Assembly: GCA_031556525.1 (NCBI GenBank)
Contig: JAVBSS010000013.1
Coordinates: forward strand, 1-64,000
Direction: 5' to 3'
DNA length: 64,000 nt
DNA from: JAVBSN01 sp031556525
GTDB lineage: Bacteria > Bacillota > Clostridia > Lachnospirales > Lachnospiraceae
Part shown: positions 16,660 through 26,551 of the stretch, in pieces
Numbering within the stretch: the first letter of the stretch is position 1
Layout: each line of letters opens with the position of its first letter
Notes under the pieces: model-generated
The model's database searches: none
What the model saw: the letters and a program-made list of their open reading frames with translations, nothing else
Told to the model about the DNA's origin: nothing
Translations under genes and position numbers: made by a program

Positions 16660-17816
16660 TATTCGCCACCTCCTAACAATTGCTTCGCAATATTTTGAGA
16701 ATTAAGCTCACTAATATCTTCAGGTACACCCTGCCCAAATGTCACATACGACAATGGAACCTTTGTATCCATCTTTATATTTAATATATTACCATAAGAG
16801 CTAGTTTCATCCAATTTGGTAAATATTAAATTGTAATCTGTTATTTCTTTGTATGCTCTTGCAATTTTACTTAAATCGTTATATTTTGTAGTCGCACTTA
16901 TAACTAAATACACTTGCTTTTTATAATCATCTATAGCCTCTAATAGTTTTTTTGCATCGTTAAACTGTTCCATATTTCTATGTGAGCGTCCTGCTGTATC
17001 TATTAGTACTAAGTCATAATTACTATACTTGGCAATTGCTGCATTCAAATCTTTTGCTTCGTATACTACCTCCACTGGAATAGTTAATATATTAGCATAA
17101 GTCTTTATTTGTTCTACCGCTGCAATTCTATACGTATCTGCTGTAATAATAGCTACTTTCTTCTTCTCTTCTAGTTTGAATTTAGAAGCAATTTTCGCTA
17201 TTGTAGTTGTTTTTCCAACTCCAGTTGGTCCAACAAAACATACTACGTTAGGTTTATTCTTCTCTAAGGTAATTGTTACTGCTTCACCTAATTTTAATAT
17301 AATCTTTTGGTATATACTTGCTAGCAAATCATCCAATTCACCTTTTTTACATCTATCATCTAATTCATCAATAATAGCTCTTGCATGTTCTAATGACACC
17401 TCATTATTTACAAGTTGCTCAAATACAAGATCAACCAACTTATTATCATCAATTATCATACCTTCACTATCTATATGATTCTCAATGTTAATCTTATTTT
17501 CAACGTCTTTCTTAGATGTATTCATCTGATTCTCAAGCAACTGAGCTAAACTGTTTAACTTCTCCTCTATCGCTGAGTTATTATCTTCGTTAACTGATTT
17601 AATTGGTTCTTTGACACTACTATCTGCAGTAGCCCTCAAAGGTAAATTCTCATCAATCGCAGCCGTAACCTCTACTTTAGTCTTAGAAAATAATTTTCTA
17701 ATTCCCTTAGATTTTACAGTTTTTATATTCATGACAATTGCATCTTTACCTAAATCTTCTTTCGCCATCAGTATTGCTTCTTTTTCCGAATCTGCTTGGT
17801 ATTTTTTAATTATCAC
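16659..17816 (-). CDS. flhF: Flagellar biosynthesis SRP-type GTPase FlhF
   Basis: 385 residues: an N-terminal basic B domain, a charged linker, and the NG GTPase core of the SRP family. GTP-binding motifs are GPTGVGKTTTIAKIA (G1), DTYRIAAVEQ, DTAGRSHRN (G3) and FTKLDET (G4, TKLD). FlhF sets the site of flagellar assembly and forms a complex with FlhG. The GTG start at 17816 lies inside the end of flhA (11-bp overlap), pointing to translational coupling. Confidence 0.95.
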   Translation of the reverse strand: MIIKKYQADSEKEAILMAKEDLGKDAIVMNIKTVKSKGIRKLFSKTKVEVTAAIDENLPLRATADSSVKEPIKSVNEDNNSAIEEKLNSLAQLLENQMNTSKKDVENKINIENHIDSEGMIIDDNKLVDLVFEQLVNNEVSLEHARAIIDELDDRCKKGELDDLLASIYQKIILKLGEAVTITLEKNKPNVVCFVGPTGVGKTTTIAKIASKFKLEEKKKVAIITADTYRIAAVEQIKTYANILTIPVEVVYEAKDLNAAIAKYSNYDLVLIDTAGRSHRNMEQFNDAKKLLEAIDDYKKQVYLVISATTKYNDLSKIARAYKEITDYNLIFTKLDETSSYGNILNIKMDTKVPLSYVTFGQGVPEDISELNSQNIAKQLLGGGE

Positions 17817-19854
17817 TTATCGTCACCATCCCCACTGATTGTAATTCTATATTGGAATCAATCTCATTGTACGAAATCACTACTAAATCCCTAAAATAAT
17901 CTAATGTTAACTTTTTAAAATACATTCTAACAATAGGCGAAGTTATTATTATAGGATTCTTACCCATATTCTCTAGTTTAGCAACTTCTTCTTCAACAGA
18001 TTTCAATACTTTCTTAGTCTTTGCTGGATCTAGGGTTATATATGCCCCTTGCTCTGTCTGTTTTACTGAATTCATTATCTCTTGTTCAACCACAGGATCT
18101 AATGTAATAACACTTGTCATTTCTCTACTTGAGAAGAACTTACCAGAAATAGCTCGTTTCAAACTTTGTCTAGTATACTCAGTTAATACATCTGTATCCC
18201 TTGTAGTTGCCGCATGATCAGCTAACGTTTCAAAGATTGTTACTAGATCCCTAATTGATATTCCTTCACTAAGTAAATTCTGTAATACTTTCTGAATCTC
18301 ACCAACTCCTAACAACTTAGGCACAAGTTCATCCACCAAGGTTGTATTATTCTCTTTAATATTATTAATAAGATTCTGAACATCTTGTCTAGTAAGCAAC
18401 TCATCCAAATGACTCTTAATAATCTCTGTAAGGTGAGTTGCAATTATTGATGGCGGATCTACAACTGTATATCCTAGAGACTCTGCTCTCTCTCTTTGCG
18501 ACTCTGTTATCCATATCGCTGGCAAGTGAAATGATGGTTCAAATGTAGGGATACCAGTAATCTCTTCTTCTACATATCCCGGATTCATTGCCATATAATG
18601 ATCGAACAATATCTCGCCTTCACTTACTTGAATTCCCTTTATCTTAATAATATACTGATTAGGATTAAGTTGTATATTATCTCTCAAACGAATTATAGGT
18701 ACTACTGCACCAACTTCCAGTGCAATCTGCCTACGTATCATTACTACTCTATCTAATAAATCTCCGCCTTGATTTACATCTGCAAGAGGTATTATTCCAT
18801 ATCCAAATTCTAATTCAATAGGGTCAACCTGTAATAACGAATTAACATTTTCATGTCTTCTAATCTCTTCAGCTTGAACCTCTTCTTCTTCAACTTCTTC
18901 AATTATAGCCTGTTCTTCTTCCTTAGTACTAATCATTCTTCCTAATACTATAATTCCTAAACCTAAACCTAAATATATAGGCAATCTCGCCCTAAGTGGT
19001 GTAGCTATACCTAATAAACACAAAGTACCGCCAACCATATATAGAACCTTTGGTAATTTAAACAATTGACCCATAACCAAATCGCCAATATCAACTTCCT
19101 TAGAAGCCTTTGTAACTAATATACCTGTTGCTAATGATATAAGCATAGATGGAATCTGTGAAACCAAACCATCTCCTATTGTTAGTATAGTGTATCTTTG
19201 AAGGGCTTCTGTTAACTCCATTCCACTCAGCATAACACCCATTACTATACCACCAATAAGGTTAATAGCTGTAATAATCAATCCAGCTATAGCATCTCCC
19301 TTAACGTACTTAGTAGCACCATCCATGGAACCGAAAAATGATGCTTCTTGCTGTATTTTCTCTCTTCTTCTTCTAGCTTCTTTATCATCAATTGCGCCTG
19401 TATTCAAATCAGCATCAATTGCCATCTGTTTACCCGGCATTGCATCAAGAGTAAATCTTGCTGTTACTTCCGATACTCTTTCTGAACCTTTATTGATAAC
19501 CATCATCTGTACTATAACTAATACAATAAATATGATGAATCCAATAATAAGATTTCCTCCACCTACAAATTGTCCGAAAGTCTCTACTACTACACCTGGA
19601 TTACCTGTAGAAAGTATCAATCTAGTCGATGATACATTTAGAGAAATTCTAAATAATGTTGTAAACAATAGCATTGATGGAAACCCTGACATATCTAGAG
19701 TTTCTTTTGCATATAGACAATTAAATAATATTATTAACGCCACCATCAAATTAAGTGTAATTAATAAATCTAATAAAATATCAGAAATAGGAATAATAAA
19801 GAAAAGAATAGCTGCTAATATATATAATCCAATAAATAAATCATTTCTCTTCAC
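17806..19854 (-). CDS. flhA: Flagellar export gate protein FlhA
   Basis: 682-residue component of the flagellar type III export gate. The N-terminal half has about eight membrane segments. The FHIPEP-type cytoplasmic loop contains FTLDAMPGKQMAIDADLN, and QIPSMLISLATGILVTKAS follows. The C-terminal half is the cytoplasmic FlhA-C domain that docks chaperone-substrate complexes. Initiation is a GTG at 19854 with AAAGGAG nine bases upstream. A 114-bp gap to flhB is larger than most gaps in this operon. Confidence 0.97.
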   Translation of the reverse strand: MKRNDLFIGLYILAAILFFIIPISDILLDLLITLNLMVALIILFNCLYAKETLDMSGFPSMLLFTTLFRISLNVSSTRLILSTGNPGVVVETFGQFVGGGNLIIGFIIFIVLVIVQMMVINKGSERVSEVTARFTLDAMPGKQMAIDADLNTGAIDDKEARRRREKIQQEASFFGSMDGATKYVKGDAIAGLIITAINLIGGIVMGVMLSGMELTEALQRYTILTIGDGLVSQIPSMLISLATGILVTKASKEVDIGDLVMGQLFKLPKVLYMVGGTLCLLGIATPLRARLPIYLGLGLGIIVLGRMISTKEEEQAIIEEVEEEEVQAEEIRRHENVNSLLQVDPIELEFGYGIIPLADVNQGGDLLDRVVMIRRQIALEVGAVVPIIRLRDNIQLNPNQYIIKIKGIQVSEGEILFDHYMAMNPGYVEEEITGIPTFEPSFHLPAIWITESQRERAESLGYTVVDPPSIIATHLTEIIKSHLDELLTRQDVQNLINNIKENNTTLVDELVPKLLGVGEIQKVLQNLLSEGISIRDLVTIFETLADHAATTRDTDVLTEYTRQSLKRAISGKFFSSREMTSVITLDPVVEQEIMNSVKQTEQGAYITLDPAKTKKVLKSVEEEVAKLENMGKNPIIITSPIVRMYFKKLTLDYFRDLVVISYNEIDSNIELQSVGMVTISDN

Positions 19855-19968
19855 AATTCTCTACTCCTTTCATCTTTATAGTTCTCTATAAAATCCTATA
19901 ACTTGTGTAAATCTCTATATTTACTTACATATACTCTAAGTATATACTAGCTTTATATGTAGAAAATA

Positions 19969-21087
19969 TTATACAACCTTATTTTTCAACTGATATACAT
20001 ATGCGATAATCTCCGCAACCGACTTGTATAATTCCCCAGGAATCTCTTCACCTATATTAACGTTATAATATAACATTCTGGCTAATTTTTTATCTTCTAC
20101 TATCTCAACGCTATTTTCTCGCGCAATATCCTTTATCTTAGAGGCTAAGAAATCAGCACCCTTGGCAACTACCTTAGGAGCACTTCCTGTTCCTGGCTCA
20201 TATTGTAAAGCAACCGCAAAATGAGTCGGATTGGTAATAACAACATCTGCTTCTGGTATACTACTCATCATTCTTCGTTGAGCAGCTTGCATCATTCTTT
20301 GCTTTTGTTGTCCTTTTACCTTAGGATCTCCCTCTGTATTTTTATATTCATCTTTAACTTCTTGTTTTGTCATCTTATTGTCTTGCTTGAATTTCCATTT
20401 CTGATATAAGAAATCAACTAAACCTATAGCAAGCATCAAAATACTTATCTTAATTCCTAAAGAAATTATCAAGTCAAACAATATCATTAACGCATTATTA
20501 AGTGTTACATCATATAAAGTATATAGCACTCCTGCCTGATTTGATATGGTATCATATACCACATAACTTATAACAACCACTTTTAGTATTGATTTGACTA
20601 ATTGCATAACTGAATTCATCGAAAACATCCTCTTGAATCCACTTATAGGGTTTAATTTATTTAATTTAGGCATCATAGGTTTAGCTGTAACTTCCCATTT
20701 AAACTGAATTATATTCGATAAAAATGCCGCTGCAAATCCAATCAATAGAAATGGTGCTAATATAATACCCGTTTCAATAATTACTTGATTTATTAATCCC
20801 TGCGTATTAGTTATATTCATACCTTCATCAGCAAATCTAGGAATTAATTGATAGAACCTTGAGAATGTCTTTAAAAATCTCTCTCCTATGAATCCCATAA
20901 ATATTTTCATAGTAACAAATAATGCCAACAACGTAATAGCCATGCTAATCTCAGCACTCTTAGCTACCTGACCTTCTTTTCTAGAATCTGATAGCTTCTT
21001 AGAAGTTGCATCTTCTGTTTTCTCTCCACCAGGTCCTTCTTTAGCGAAGAATTGAAGATTATATTTCATTAGTTGATCATCATACAT
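19969..21087 (-). CDS. flhB: Flagellar export switch protein FlhB
   Basis: 372 residues: charged N-terminal tail, four membrane segments between about 40 and 235, and the cytoplasmic switch domain with the autocleavage motif in VITNPTHFAVAL (cut between N and PTH). FlhB changes export specificity from rod/hook to filament proteins together with FliK. The ATG at 21087 lies 2 bp after the fliR stop; its ribosome site is rather distant, and a second in-frame ATG six codons on is an alternative start. Confidence 0.96.
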   Translation of the reverse strand: MYDDQLMKYNLQFFAKEGPGGEKTEDATSKKLSDSRKEGQVAKSAEISMAITLLALFVTMKIFMGFIGERFLKTFSRFYQLIPRFADEGMNITNTQGLINQVIIETGIILAPFLLIGFAAAFLSNIIQFKWEVTAKPMMPKLNKLNPISGFKRMFSMNSVMQLVKSILKVVVISYVVYDTISNQAGVLYTLYDVTLNNALMILFDLIISLGIKISILMLAIGLVDFLYQKWKFKQDNKMTKQEVKDEYKNTEGDPKVKGQQKQRMMQAAQRRMMSSIPEADVVITNPTHFAVALQYEPGTGSAPKVVAKGADFLASKIKDIARENSVEIVEDKKLARMLYYNVNIGEEIPGELYKSVAEIIAYVYQLKNKVV

Positions 21088-21089
21088 AA

Positions 21090-21869
21090 TTAATACATAC
21101 TCCTTATCGCCTGATAAATAACATCTTTAACTTCGGTAAATAACAAATCTGTTATATTCGGTAAAAATCCTATCGTTGCCAATACCACAAATAAACCAGC
21201 TAATACTTTAAGTTGCATACCTATAACAAACATATTCATCTGAGGTGCAACCTTAGCCAATATTCCCAAAATAACATTCAGTAATAAAATAGATACAAAC
21301 ATTGGCAAACTAATTCTTAATGCTATTATAAAATATTGAGTTATATATTCTAAGGCAATGCTATACATTGCATCTGAATCAAAAATTGCTTTTCCAATCG
21401 GTATTACATTAAACGAATCCACAACTGCTGTAATAAAAAAGTAATGTAGATTTGAACATAACAGAATTAACAATATTGTATAATTATATAATTCTGCTGT
21501 TATTGTTATACTATTATTTACAGTCGGATCAAAATTGGATACCATCGAGAATCCAATTTCTCTATCTATAAATTCACCTGCCATTGCTATTATATTCATC
21601 GTAGCACTTGCTAAGAAACCTATTGTTAACCCTACTACTAATTCCTTTACTAATATAGCTGTGAATCCCAATATCGTAGTATAATCCAAAGGCGTATAAG
21701 GTCTAACAGATACTACTACCATTGTTATAGCTAGCGCCAAAAACAACCTTACTCTTACGGGAACAGACTTATGACCAAAAATAGGCGCCAAACTTAATGT
21801 TCCAGCAATACGTGCAAATATCATCATGTAATATTCTAAATGATATACCGAAAATGAAGTACTTACCAT
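21090..21869 (-). CDS. fliR: Flagellar export gate protein FliR
   Basis: 259-residue integral membrane protein with about six hydrophobic segments and the FliR motifs RIAGTLSLAPIFGHKSVPVRVR near the start and IDREIGFSMVSNFDP in the middle. It forms the export gate core with FliP and FliQ. It follows fliQ after 8 bp. FliR and FlhB are separate proteins here, unlike the fused forms in some clostridia. Confidence 0.95.
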   Translation of the reverse strand: MVSTSFSVYHLEYYMMIFARIAGTLSLAPIFGHKSVPVRVRLFLALAITMVVVSVRPYTPLDYTTILGFTAILVKELVVGLTIGFLASATMNIIAMAGEFIDREIGFSMVSNFDPTVNNSITITAELYNYTILLILLCSNLHYFFITAVVDSFNVIPIGKAIFDSDAMYSIALEYITQYFIIALRISLPMFVSILLLNVILGILAKVAPQMNMFVIGMQLKVLAGLFVVLATIGFLPNITDLLFTEVKDVIYQAIRSMY

Positions 21870-21877
21870 ATTCTACC

Positions 21878-22150
21878 TCACCCATTTACGTATTGACTAA
21901 AATTATTAAAAAGCGCCGTCATAAATTCTACTATACAATTCATTATCCAAGATCCACATATCATCAATGTTATAAACACTGCCAATATTTTAGGAACAAA
22001 AGTTAATGTTTGCTCTTGAATAGATGTTATAGTCTGAAAAATACTAATAATCAATCCCACTACCAAAGAAACTATAAGTAACGGTGCAGAGCATTTAATT
22101 ATTAACCACAACGCCTCTCTTGTAATGTCTATAACTACCGTGGCTTCCAT
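21878..22150 (-). CDS. fliQ: Flagellar export gate protein FliQ
   Basis: 90-residue protein with two membrane helices and the typical IISIFQTITSIQEQTLTFVPKI segment between them. It is part of the FliPQR gate, in standard order fliP-fliQ-fliR. GAGGTGA precedes ATG 22150. Length and sequence are normal. Confidence 0.95.
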   Translation of the reverse strand: MEATVVIDITREALWLIIKCSAPLLIVSLVVGLIISIFQTITSIQEQTLTFVPKILAVFITLMICGSWIMNCIVEFMTALFNNFSQYVNG

Positions 22151-22161
22151 ACTATATCACC

Positions 22162-23010
22162 TCACATGTTAAATGATTTAACTACTTGACCAATAACCAG
22201 ATTCCAACCATCTGCCAATATAAATAATAATATCTTAAATGGCATAGATATTGTTGTTGGTGGTAACATCATCATACCCATCGACATAAGCGTAGATGCA
22301 ACAACCATATCAATTATAATAAATGGAATGTATATTAAAAATCCTATTATAAATGCAGCTCGCAATTCGCTAATAATAAACGAAGGTATTATTACATTTG
22401 TTGGTATATCATCTAGTGTATCTACAGATTCTATATTTGCTATATCCATAAACAATCTTAAATCTTGCTCTTTAGTCTGATTAAGCATAAATTCCCTCAT
22501 AGGAACCATACATCGCTCAAGAGCTTCTTCTTGTGTAATCTCAGCTTCAGTAAAAGGCTTTAAAGCATCTTCATTCACTCTAGAAAACACAGGTGTCATT
22601 ATAAATAACGTCAAAAACAATGATAGCCCTATCAAAACATTATTGGGTGGTGACGTTTGTGTTCCTATTGCACTTCTAACGAAATGCAATACAACAACTA
22701 TTCTCGTAAACGACGTCATCATAACAAGGATTGATGGAGCTATTGAAATTACAGTAATAACTAAAAACATCTGTAGGGTTCCTGCTATAGTTCCCTCATC
22801 ATTATTAGTATCAATAGAGATTCCAAATGTAGAAGCTGATTCTCCTGCTCCCATCTCATCTGTTGTTGTAGCCATTGCATTTGTGCCAAACACTAAAAGC
22901 ATAAAAGTAATAACATAAGCTACAATAAATCTCTTTATTTTCTTTTGTCTATTTTTATTCTTGCGAGGATCTTCAAAAAAATCCTTGTCTTTGCTATTTA
23001 ATAATTTCAT
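22162..23010 (-). CDS. fliP: Flagellar export gate protein FliP
   Basis: 282 residues. A basic N-terminus leads to a signal-like hydrophobic stretch (VAYVITFMLLVFG) and then the FliP core: LVMMTSFTRIVVVLHFVRSAIGTQ, PPNNVLIGLSLFLTLFIM and VVASTLMSMGMMMLPP, all diagnostic. FliP forms the central pore of the export gate. It lies between fliO and fliQ, the conserved order. Confidence 0.96.
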   Translation of the reverse strand: MKLLNSKDKDFFEDPRKNKNRQKKIKRFIVAYVITFMLLVFGTNAMATTTDEMGAGESASTFGISIDTNNDEGTIAGTLQMFLVITVISIAPSILVMMTSFTRIVVVLHFVRSAIGTQTSPPNNVLIGLSLFLTLFIMTPVFSRVNEDALKPFTEAEITQEEALERCMVPMREFMLNQTKEQDLRLFMDIANIESVDTLDDIPTNVIIPSFIISELRAAFIIGFLIYIPFIIIDMVVASTLMSMGMMMLPPTTISMPFKILLFILADGWNLVIGQVVKSFNM

Positions 23011-23024
23011 TAATAAGACCTACT

Positions 23025-23405
23025 CTACTCTTTATTGTTGTTATCTTTTCTTATCTTTGCAAGTACATCTTTAAAGTCAATCTTAGTAGTAAGAGGTGAC
23101 TGCATATCATTTATAGAGTCAGGGTTTAATTCAGCTATAAGATTAACTTCATCCTTGCCTACACCTAACGCAACGTATTTGTCACCTAATTTTACAATTT
23201 GAATAAACTTATTATTAGTAATTCTGTATGTCTCTATTATCTTAATATTTGTTTGTTTTGTTGCAATGTTCGATTGAAAACTACCCGCAACTCTTGCTGC
23301 AAAGTATGCTAGAGCAACAACAAAAATAAATATTAGAATGGTGCAAATTAATTGAACAAGACTTTCCAACCATGAACTATTATCAGCAACACAATATATC
23401 ATCAT
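23025..23405 (-). CDS. fliO: Flagellar protein FliO
   Basis: 126 residues with one membrane segment near 18-42 and a cytoplasmic FliO-type domain (IIETYRITNNKFIQIVKLGDKYVALGVG). FliO helps assemble FliP in the export gate. It overlaps the cheY stop by one base and precedes fliP. The family is poorly conserved; size, topology and position support the call. Confidence 0.88.
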   Translation of the reverse strand: MMIYCVADNSSWLESLVQLICTILIFIFVVALAYFAARVAGSFQSNIATKQTNIKIIETYRITNNKFIQIVKLGDKYVALGVGKDEVNLIAELNPDSINDMQSPLTTKIDFKDVLAKIRKDNNNKE

Positions 23406-23767
23406 TATGCAAATACCTTAGCCACTGCTTCTAATACACGATTTGGTTGAAATGGTTTAACAATAAAATCTCTTGCTCCTGATTGAATTGATTCAATAAC
23501 CATAGCTTGTTGACCCATTGCTGAACACATAACAACACTTGCATTAGGATCCATCTCTTTGATTTTCTTAAGAGCTTGTATACCATCCATCTCAGGCATG
23601 GTGATATCCATAAGTACTAAATCAGGTTTTGTATCTGAATATTTCTCTACAGCCTTCAAACCATTTTCTGCCTCTCCTACTATATTATATCCATTCTTTA
23701 CTAAAATATCTTTTATCATCATTCTCATAAAAGCTGCATCATCACAAATTAAAATATTCTTTGCCAT
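23405..23767 (-). CDS. cheY: Chemotaxis response regulator CheY
   Basis: Single-domain receiver of 120 residues with Asp54 in LVLMDITMPEMDG, the N-terminal acidic pair CDD, SAMGQQ (switch Ser) and VKPFQ (Lys). It lacks an output domain. It is flanked by fliY and fliO, exactly as cheY in the Bacillus fla/che operon. CheY-P binds FliM and FliY at the switch and changes motor rotation. Confidence 0.96.
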   Translation of the reverse strand: MAKNILICDDAAFMRMMIKDILVKNGYNIVGEAENGLKAVEKYSDTKPDLVLMDITMPEMDGIQALKKIKEMDPNASVVMCSAMGQQAMVIESIQSGARDFIVKPFQPNRVLEAVAKVFA

Positions 23768-23795
23768 AATATCCTCTCCGTTTCATCATTATATT

Positions 23796-24992
23796 TTATA
23801 TTTTATCTTTTATAATTTCTGTTACCCTAATACCAAAACTCTCTTCTATAACAACAACTTCTCCCTTTGCCACAAGCTTACCATTAACTAAAACGTCTAT
23901 TGGTTCACCAGCAATCTTGTCTAATTCTATTATTGTTCCAGGTGCTAACTCTAATATCTCTTTTATAGACTTATTAGTTCTTCCTAATTCAGCAGTTACT
24001 TCCAAAGGAACATCCATAATTAATTCTATGTTCTCTTGCTGCGACATCGGATTATAACCTGCATTAAATGCCTGGAATTGTACTGGTTGTACATTAACAT
24101 CCTGCATAGGTTGGTTATTGTATCCATACTGCATTTGCCCATTCATAGGTTGTCCCATCATAGGTTGCTGCATCATAGGTTGTTGCATCATAGGTTGTTG
24201 TTGCATCATAGGTTGGTGCATCATAGGTTGCCCACTATTCATAGCTGGTTGATTCACATTAGAAGCAGCTGATTGTTGTGTAGCATTATTAGCAGGTTGT
24301 TCTTCCTCTTCCCTTGTATTATTAAACTTATTATACAAGTCCTTTGCTAACTCGATAGGATACAACTGCATTATATTACTATCTACCAAATCACCTATTT
24401 CCATCTTGAATAAAACTTTTACAAAACTCTTATTCTTGAATTCATCACCCATATGGCTATCATTTTCTAAAGACATATCTATTAAATCTGCCTCTGGTGG
24501 CGATATATCTATCTTCTTTTCAAGCATAGATGACATTGATGTTGCAGCTGAACCCATCATTTGATTCATCGCTTCTGAAATAGCACTTAAATGCAAATCT
24601 GACAATTCATCTATTAGATTTGTACCATCTCCACCCATCATTAAATCTGTTATTACTTTAACATCATCTTCCTTTAGAATCAAGATATTATTACCTTCAA
24701 TACCTTCTCTATATGAAATATTTATAAACACACAAGGTTTTTCATATTCTGCTGTTATATCTTCCCACTTACATAAAGTAACATCAGGAGTTGTAATTAC
24801 AACTTTTTGATTAACTAGAGAATAAAGGGTGGTTGCTGCAGTTCCCATACATATATTTGATATTTCGCCAATGGCATCTTTCTCTTCATCGGACAACGAT
24901 TCTTCAACGCCAACAGGGTCATCATTTGAATCATCGGTACTCATACCACCAAGTAAGGCATTTATCTCTTCTTGTGATAACATTCCATCCAT
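23796..24992 (-). CDS. fliY: Flagellar motor switch protein FliY (CheC-like plus FliN)
   Basis: 398 residues. The N-terminal peptide MDGMLSQEEINALLGG matches the CheY-P-binding peptide of FliM/FliY. A CheC-like core (GEISNICMGTAATTLYSLV near 40, then SAISEAMNQMMGSAATSM) probably hydrolyses CheY-P. A Met/Gln/Pro-rich linker of about 50 residues joins it to a C-terminal FliN domain (LIMDVPLEVTAELGRTNKSI). FliY thus serves as switch ring and phosphatase. The linker is encoded by tandem DNA repeats. No separate fliN is needed. Confidence 0.95.
   Translation of the reverse strand: MDGMLSQEEINALLGGMSTDDSNDDPVGVEESLSDEEKDAIGEISNICMGTAATTLYSLVNQKVVITTPDVTLCKWEDITAEYEKPCVFINISYREGIEGNNILILKEDDVKVITDLMMGGDGTNLIDELSDLHLSAISEAMNQMMGSAATSMSSMLEKKIDISPPEADLIDMSLENDSHMGDEFKNKSFVKVLFKMEIGDLVDSNIMQLYPIELAKDLYNKFNNTREEEEQPANNATQQSAASNVNQPAMNSGQPMMHQPMMQQQPMMQQPMMQQPMMGQPMNGQMQYGYNNQPMQDVNVQPVQFQAFNAGYNPMSQQENIELIMDVPLEVTAELGRTNKSIKEILELAPGTIIELDKIAGEPIDVLVNGKLVAKGEVVVIEESFGIRVTEIIKDKI
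24144..24230 (-). repeat. Tandem 15-18 bp repeats encoding the Met/Gln-rich FliY linker
   Basis: CATAGGTTG on the plus strand recurs six times at 15-18 bp intervals from 24144 to 24230, with a further copy at 24105. Each unit encodes QPMM-type residues on the minus strand. Units are multiples of three, so slippage would alter linker length without breaking the frame. Confidence 0.85.
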
Positions 24993-24997
24993 ATACT

Positions 24998-25975
24998 CTA
25001 CTCCTCTCTAATTATTTCTGTTACCTTAACCGCGTAATTCTCTGTTGAAGAACCAGGCAAGGCCTTGAATTTCTTAATATTACCTACATATACATCTAAT
25101 TCTTCATTAACATCTTTGTTTAATTTAATTATATCACCAACCTGTATATTTACAAAGTCCATTACTGAAATATTGCTATTACCTAATATAGACTTAACAG
25201 GTATTTGCGCTCTTGAAATTGCTGTTTCAATAACATCACTATATGATGCTTCATCTCTATCTTGCATTGTAGAAAACCAATATTTTGTATTAAGTTTATC
25301 CATTATATCCTCTAATGTAATAAAAGGAAGACATATATTCATCAAACCTTCAACATTACCGATTGTAACATTTATAGTAACAATCGCTATCATCTCACTA
25401 GGCGAAATAATTTGTGCAAATTGAGAATTTGTTTCTATTCTCTCTAGTCTAGGTTCTAATTCAACAACATTTTTCCATGGTTCTCGGAGTAAATTAACTA
25501 TAATCGTAAATATTCTCTCTAATATACTTAACTCTATTTCTGAAAAATCTCTTGTTTTTTCTAGAGGCTCTCCCTTACCACCTAACATTCTATCGACTAT
25601 TACATAACCAATGTTCTCTGCTAATTCAATAATAATATTTCCTTTTAGCGGTGCAAATCCAACTATACCTAGCAACACTGGATTAGCCAATGCATTTGAA
25701 AATTCTAAGTAAGTAACAGATTCTGAGTTCATAACATCTATTTGAACATTTTTCCTCAAATAAGCAGGCAAGTTACTAGATACTAATCTTCCAAAATGTT
25801 CAAAGATAATTTCTAGGGTACGTAAGTGTTCTTTTGAAAACTTAGCAGGTCTAGCGAAATCATATTCTTTTATTTTAACAGCAGGCCCTTCGTTAATCTC
25901 TTCCATATCTAATTCGCCTGTACTTAACTGTTTGAGCAAATTATCTATCTCATTTTGAGATAATACATCTGCCAT
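24998..25975 (-). CDS. fliM: Flagellar motor switch protein FliM
   Basis: 325 residues. The N-terminal LSQNEIDNLLKQLS is the CheY-P docking peptide. The CheC-like middle domain follows (RTLEIIFEHFGRLVSSNLPAYLR), with a C-terminal SpoA/FliN-like domain near 250-320. It builds the C-ring with FliG and FliY. fliY begins 5 bp after its stop, and AGGAGG precedes ATG 25975. Confidence 0.97.
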   Translation of the reverse strand: MADVLSQNEIDNLLKQLSTGELDMEEINEGPAVKIKEYDFARPAKFSKEHLRTLEIIFEHFGRLVSSNLPAYLRKNVQIDVMNSESVTYLEFSNALANPVLLGIVGFAPLKGNIIIELAENIGYVIVDRMLGGKGEPLEKTRDFSEIELSILERIFTIIVNLLREPWKNVVELEPRLERIETNSQFAQIISPSEMIAIVTINVTIGNVEGLMNICLPFITLEDIMDKLNTKYWFSTMQDRDEASYSDVIETAISRAQIPVKSILGNSNISVMDFVNIQVGDIIKLNKDVNEELDVYVGNIKKFKALPGSSTENYAVKVTEIIREE

Positions 25976-26013
25976 ACTTACTCACCTCCCAAGTTACATA
26001 CTCTAGCACATTC

Positions 26014-26526
26014 TTATTGTGTAGTAAAAGTACTAAAATCTACACTATATATACTCTCTGTCTGGAAACGCTCTTGTAATTTTCTAAGAATCTCTTCCTT
26101 CGCTTGAGCTTGTATCTCCAAATCAGTTATCTCCGCATAAGTATATGTTGAGATAACATCTCTAACATCATTAGATATAGATCCCTCCAAATTAGGAAGT
26201 TTTTCATTAACCACCTCATAATCTTTAGAAGAACTATCTAGCGATAAAGCAATCGCTACTTGGACATAACGAGAATCTCCGCTTCCATCATTCTTAAGAT
26301 TAACTACCTGTGCTTTTTCTATGTTATAGGTAGCAATGTCTTTTATGCTTACTGTTGGCTTATCTTCTTGTTTCTCTAATTCCAAGTTCAATATAGAAGA
26401 TATTTCTGTTATTAATTTATTTGTCTTTGTTGCCGATGGCATACATACAAATATTATTATTGCATTAAGCACAAGATTAATTATACATAACGCTAAAATT
26501 ACTACTGATATTAGATTTTTTTTCAT
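26014..26526 (-). CDS. fliL: Flagellar basal body protein FliL
   Basis: 170-residue single-pass membrane protein: a membrane segment at about 5-27, then a periplasm-facing domain with the family pattern of a regular beta sequence and the ending EEILRKLQERFQTESIYSVDFSTF. FliL surrounds the stator and supports torque. The family is weakly conserved, but position between motB and fliM is standard. Confidence 0.9.
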   Translation of the reverse strand: MKKNLISVVILALCIINLVLNAIIIFVCMPSATKTNKLITEISSILNLELEKQEDKPTVSIKDIATYNIEKAQVVNLKNDGSGDSRYVQVAIALSLDSSSKDYEVVNEKLPNLEGSISNDVRDVISTYTYAEITDLEIQAQAKEEILRKLQERFQTESIYSVDFSTFTTQ

Positions 26527-26551
26527 AGGGAATATTCCTTTCTATATGTCT

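Noticed and set aside
19929..19945. ATATACT/AGTATAT inverted repeat between flhA and flhB considered as a terminator
   Set aside because: Only seven AT-only base pairs and no T tract; it lies in the middle of an operon and is probably chance.
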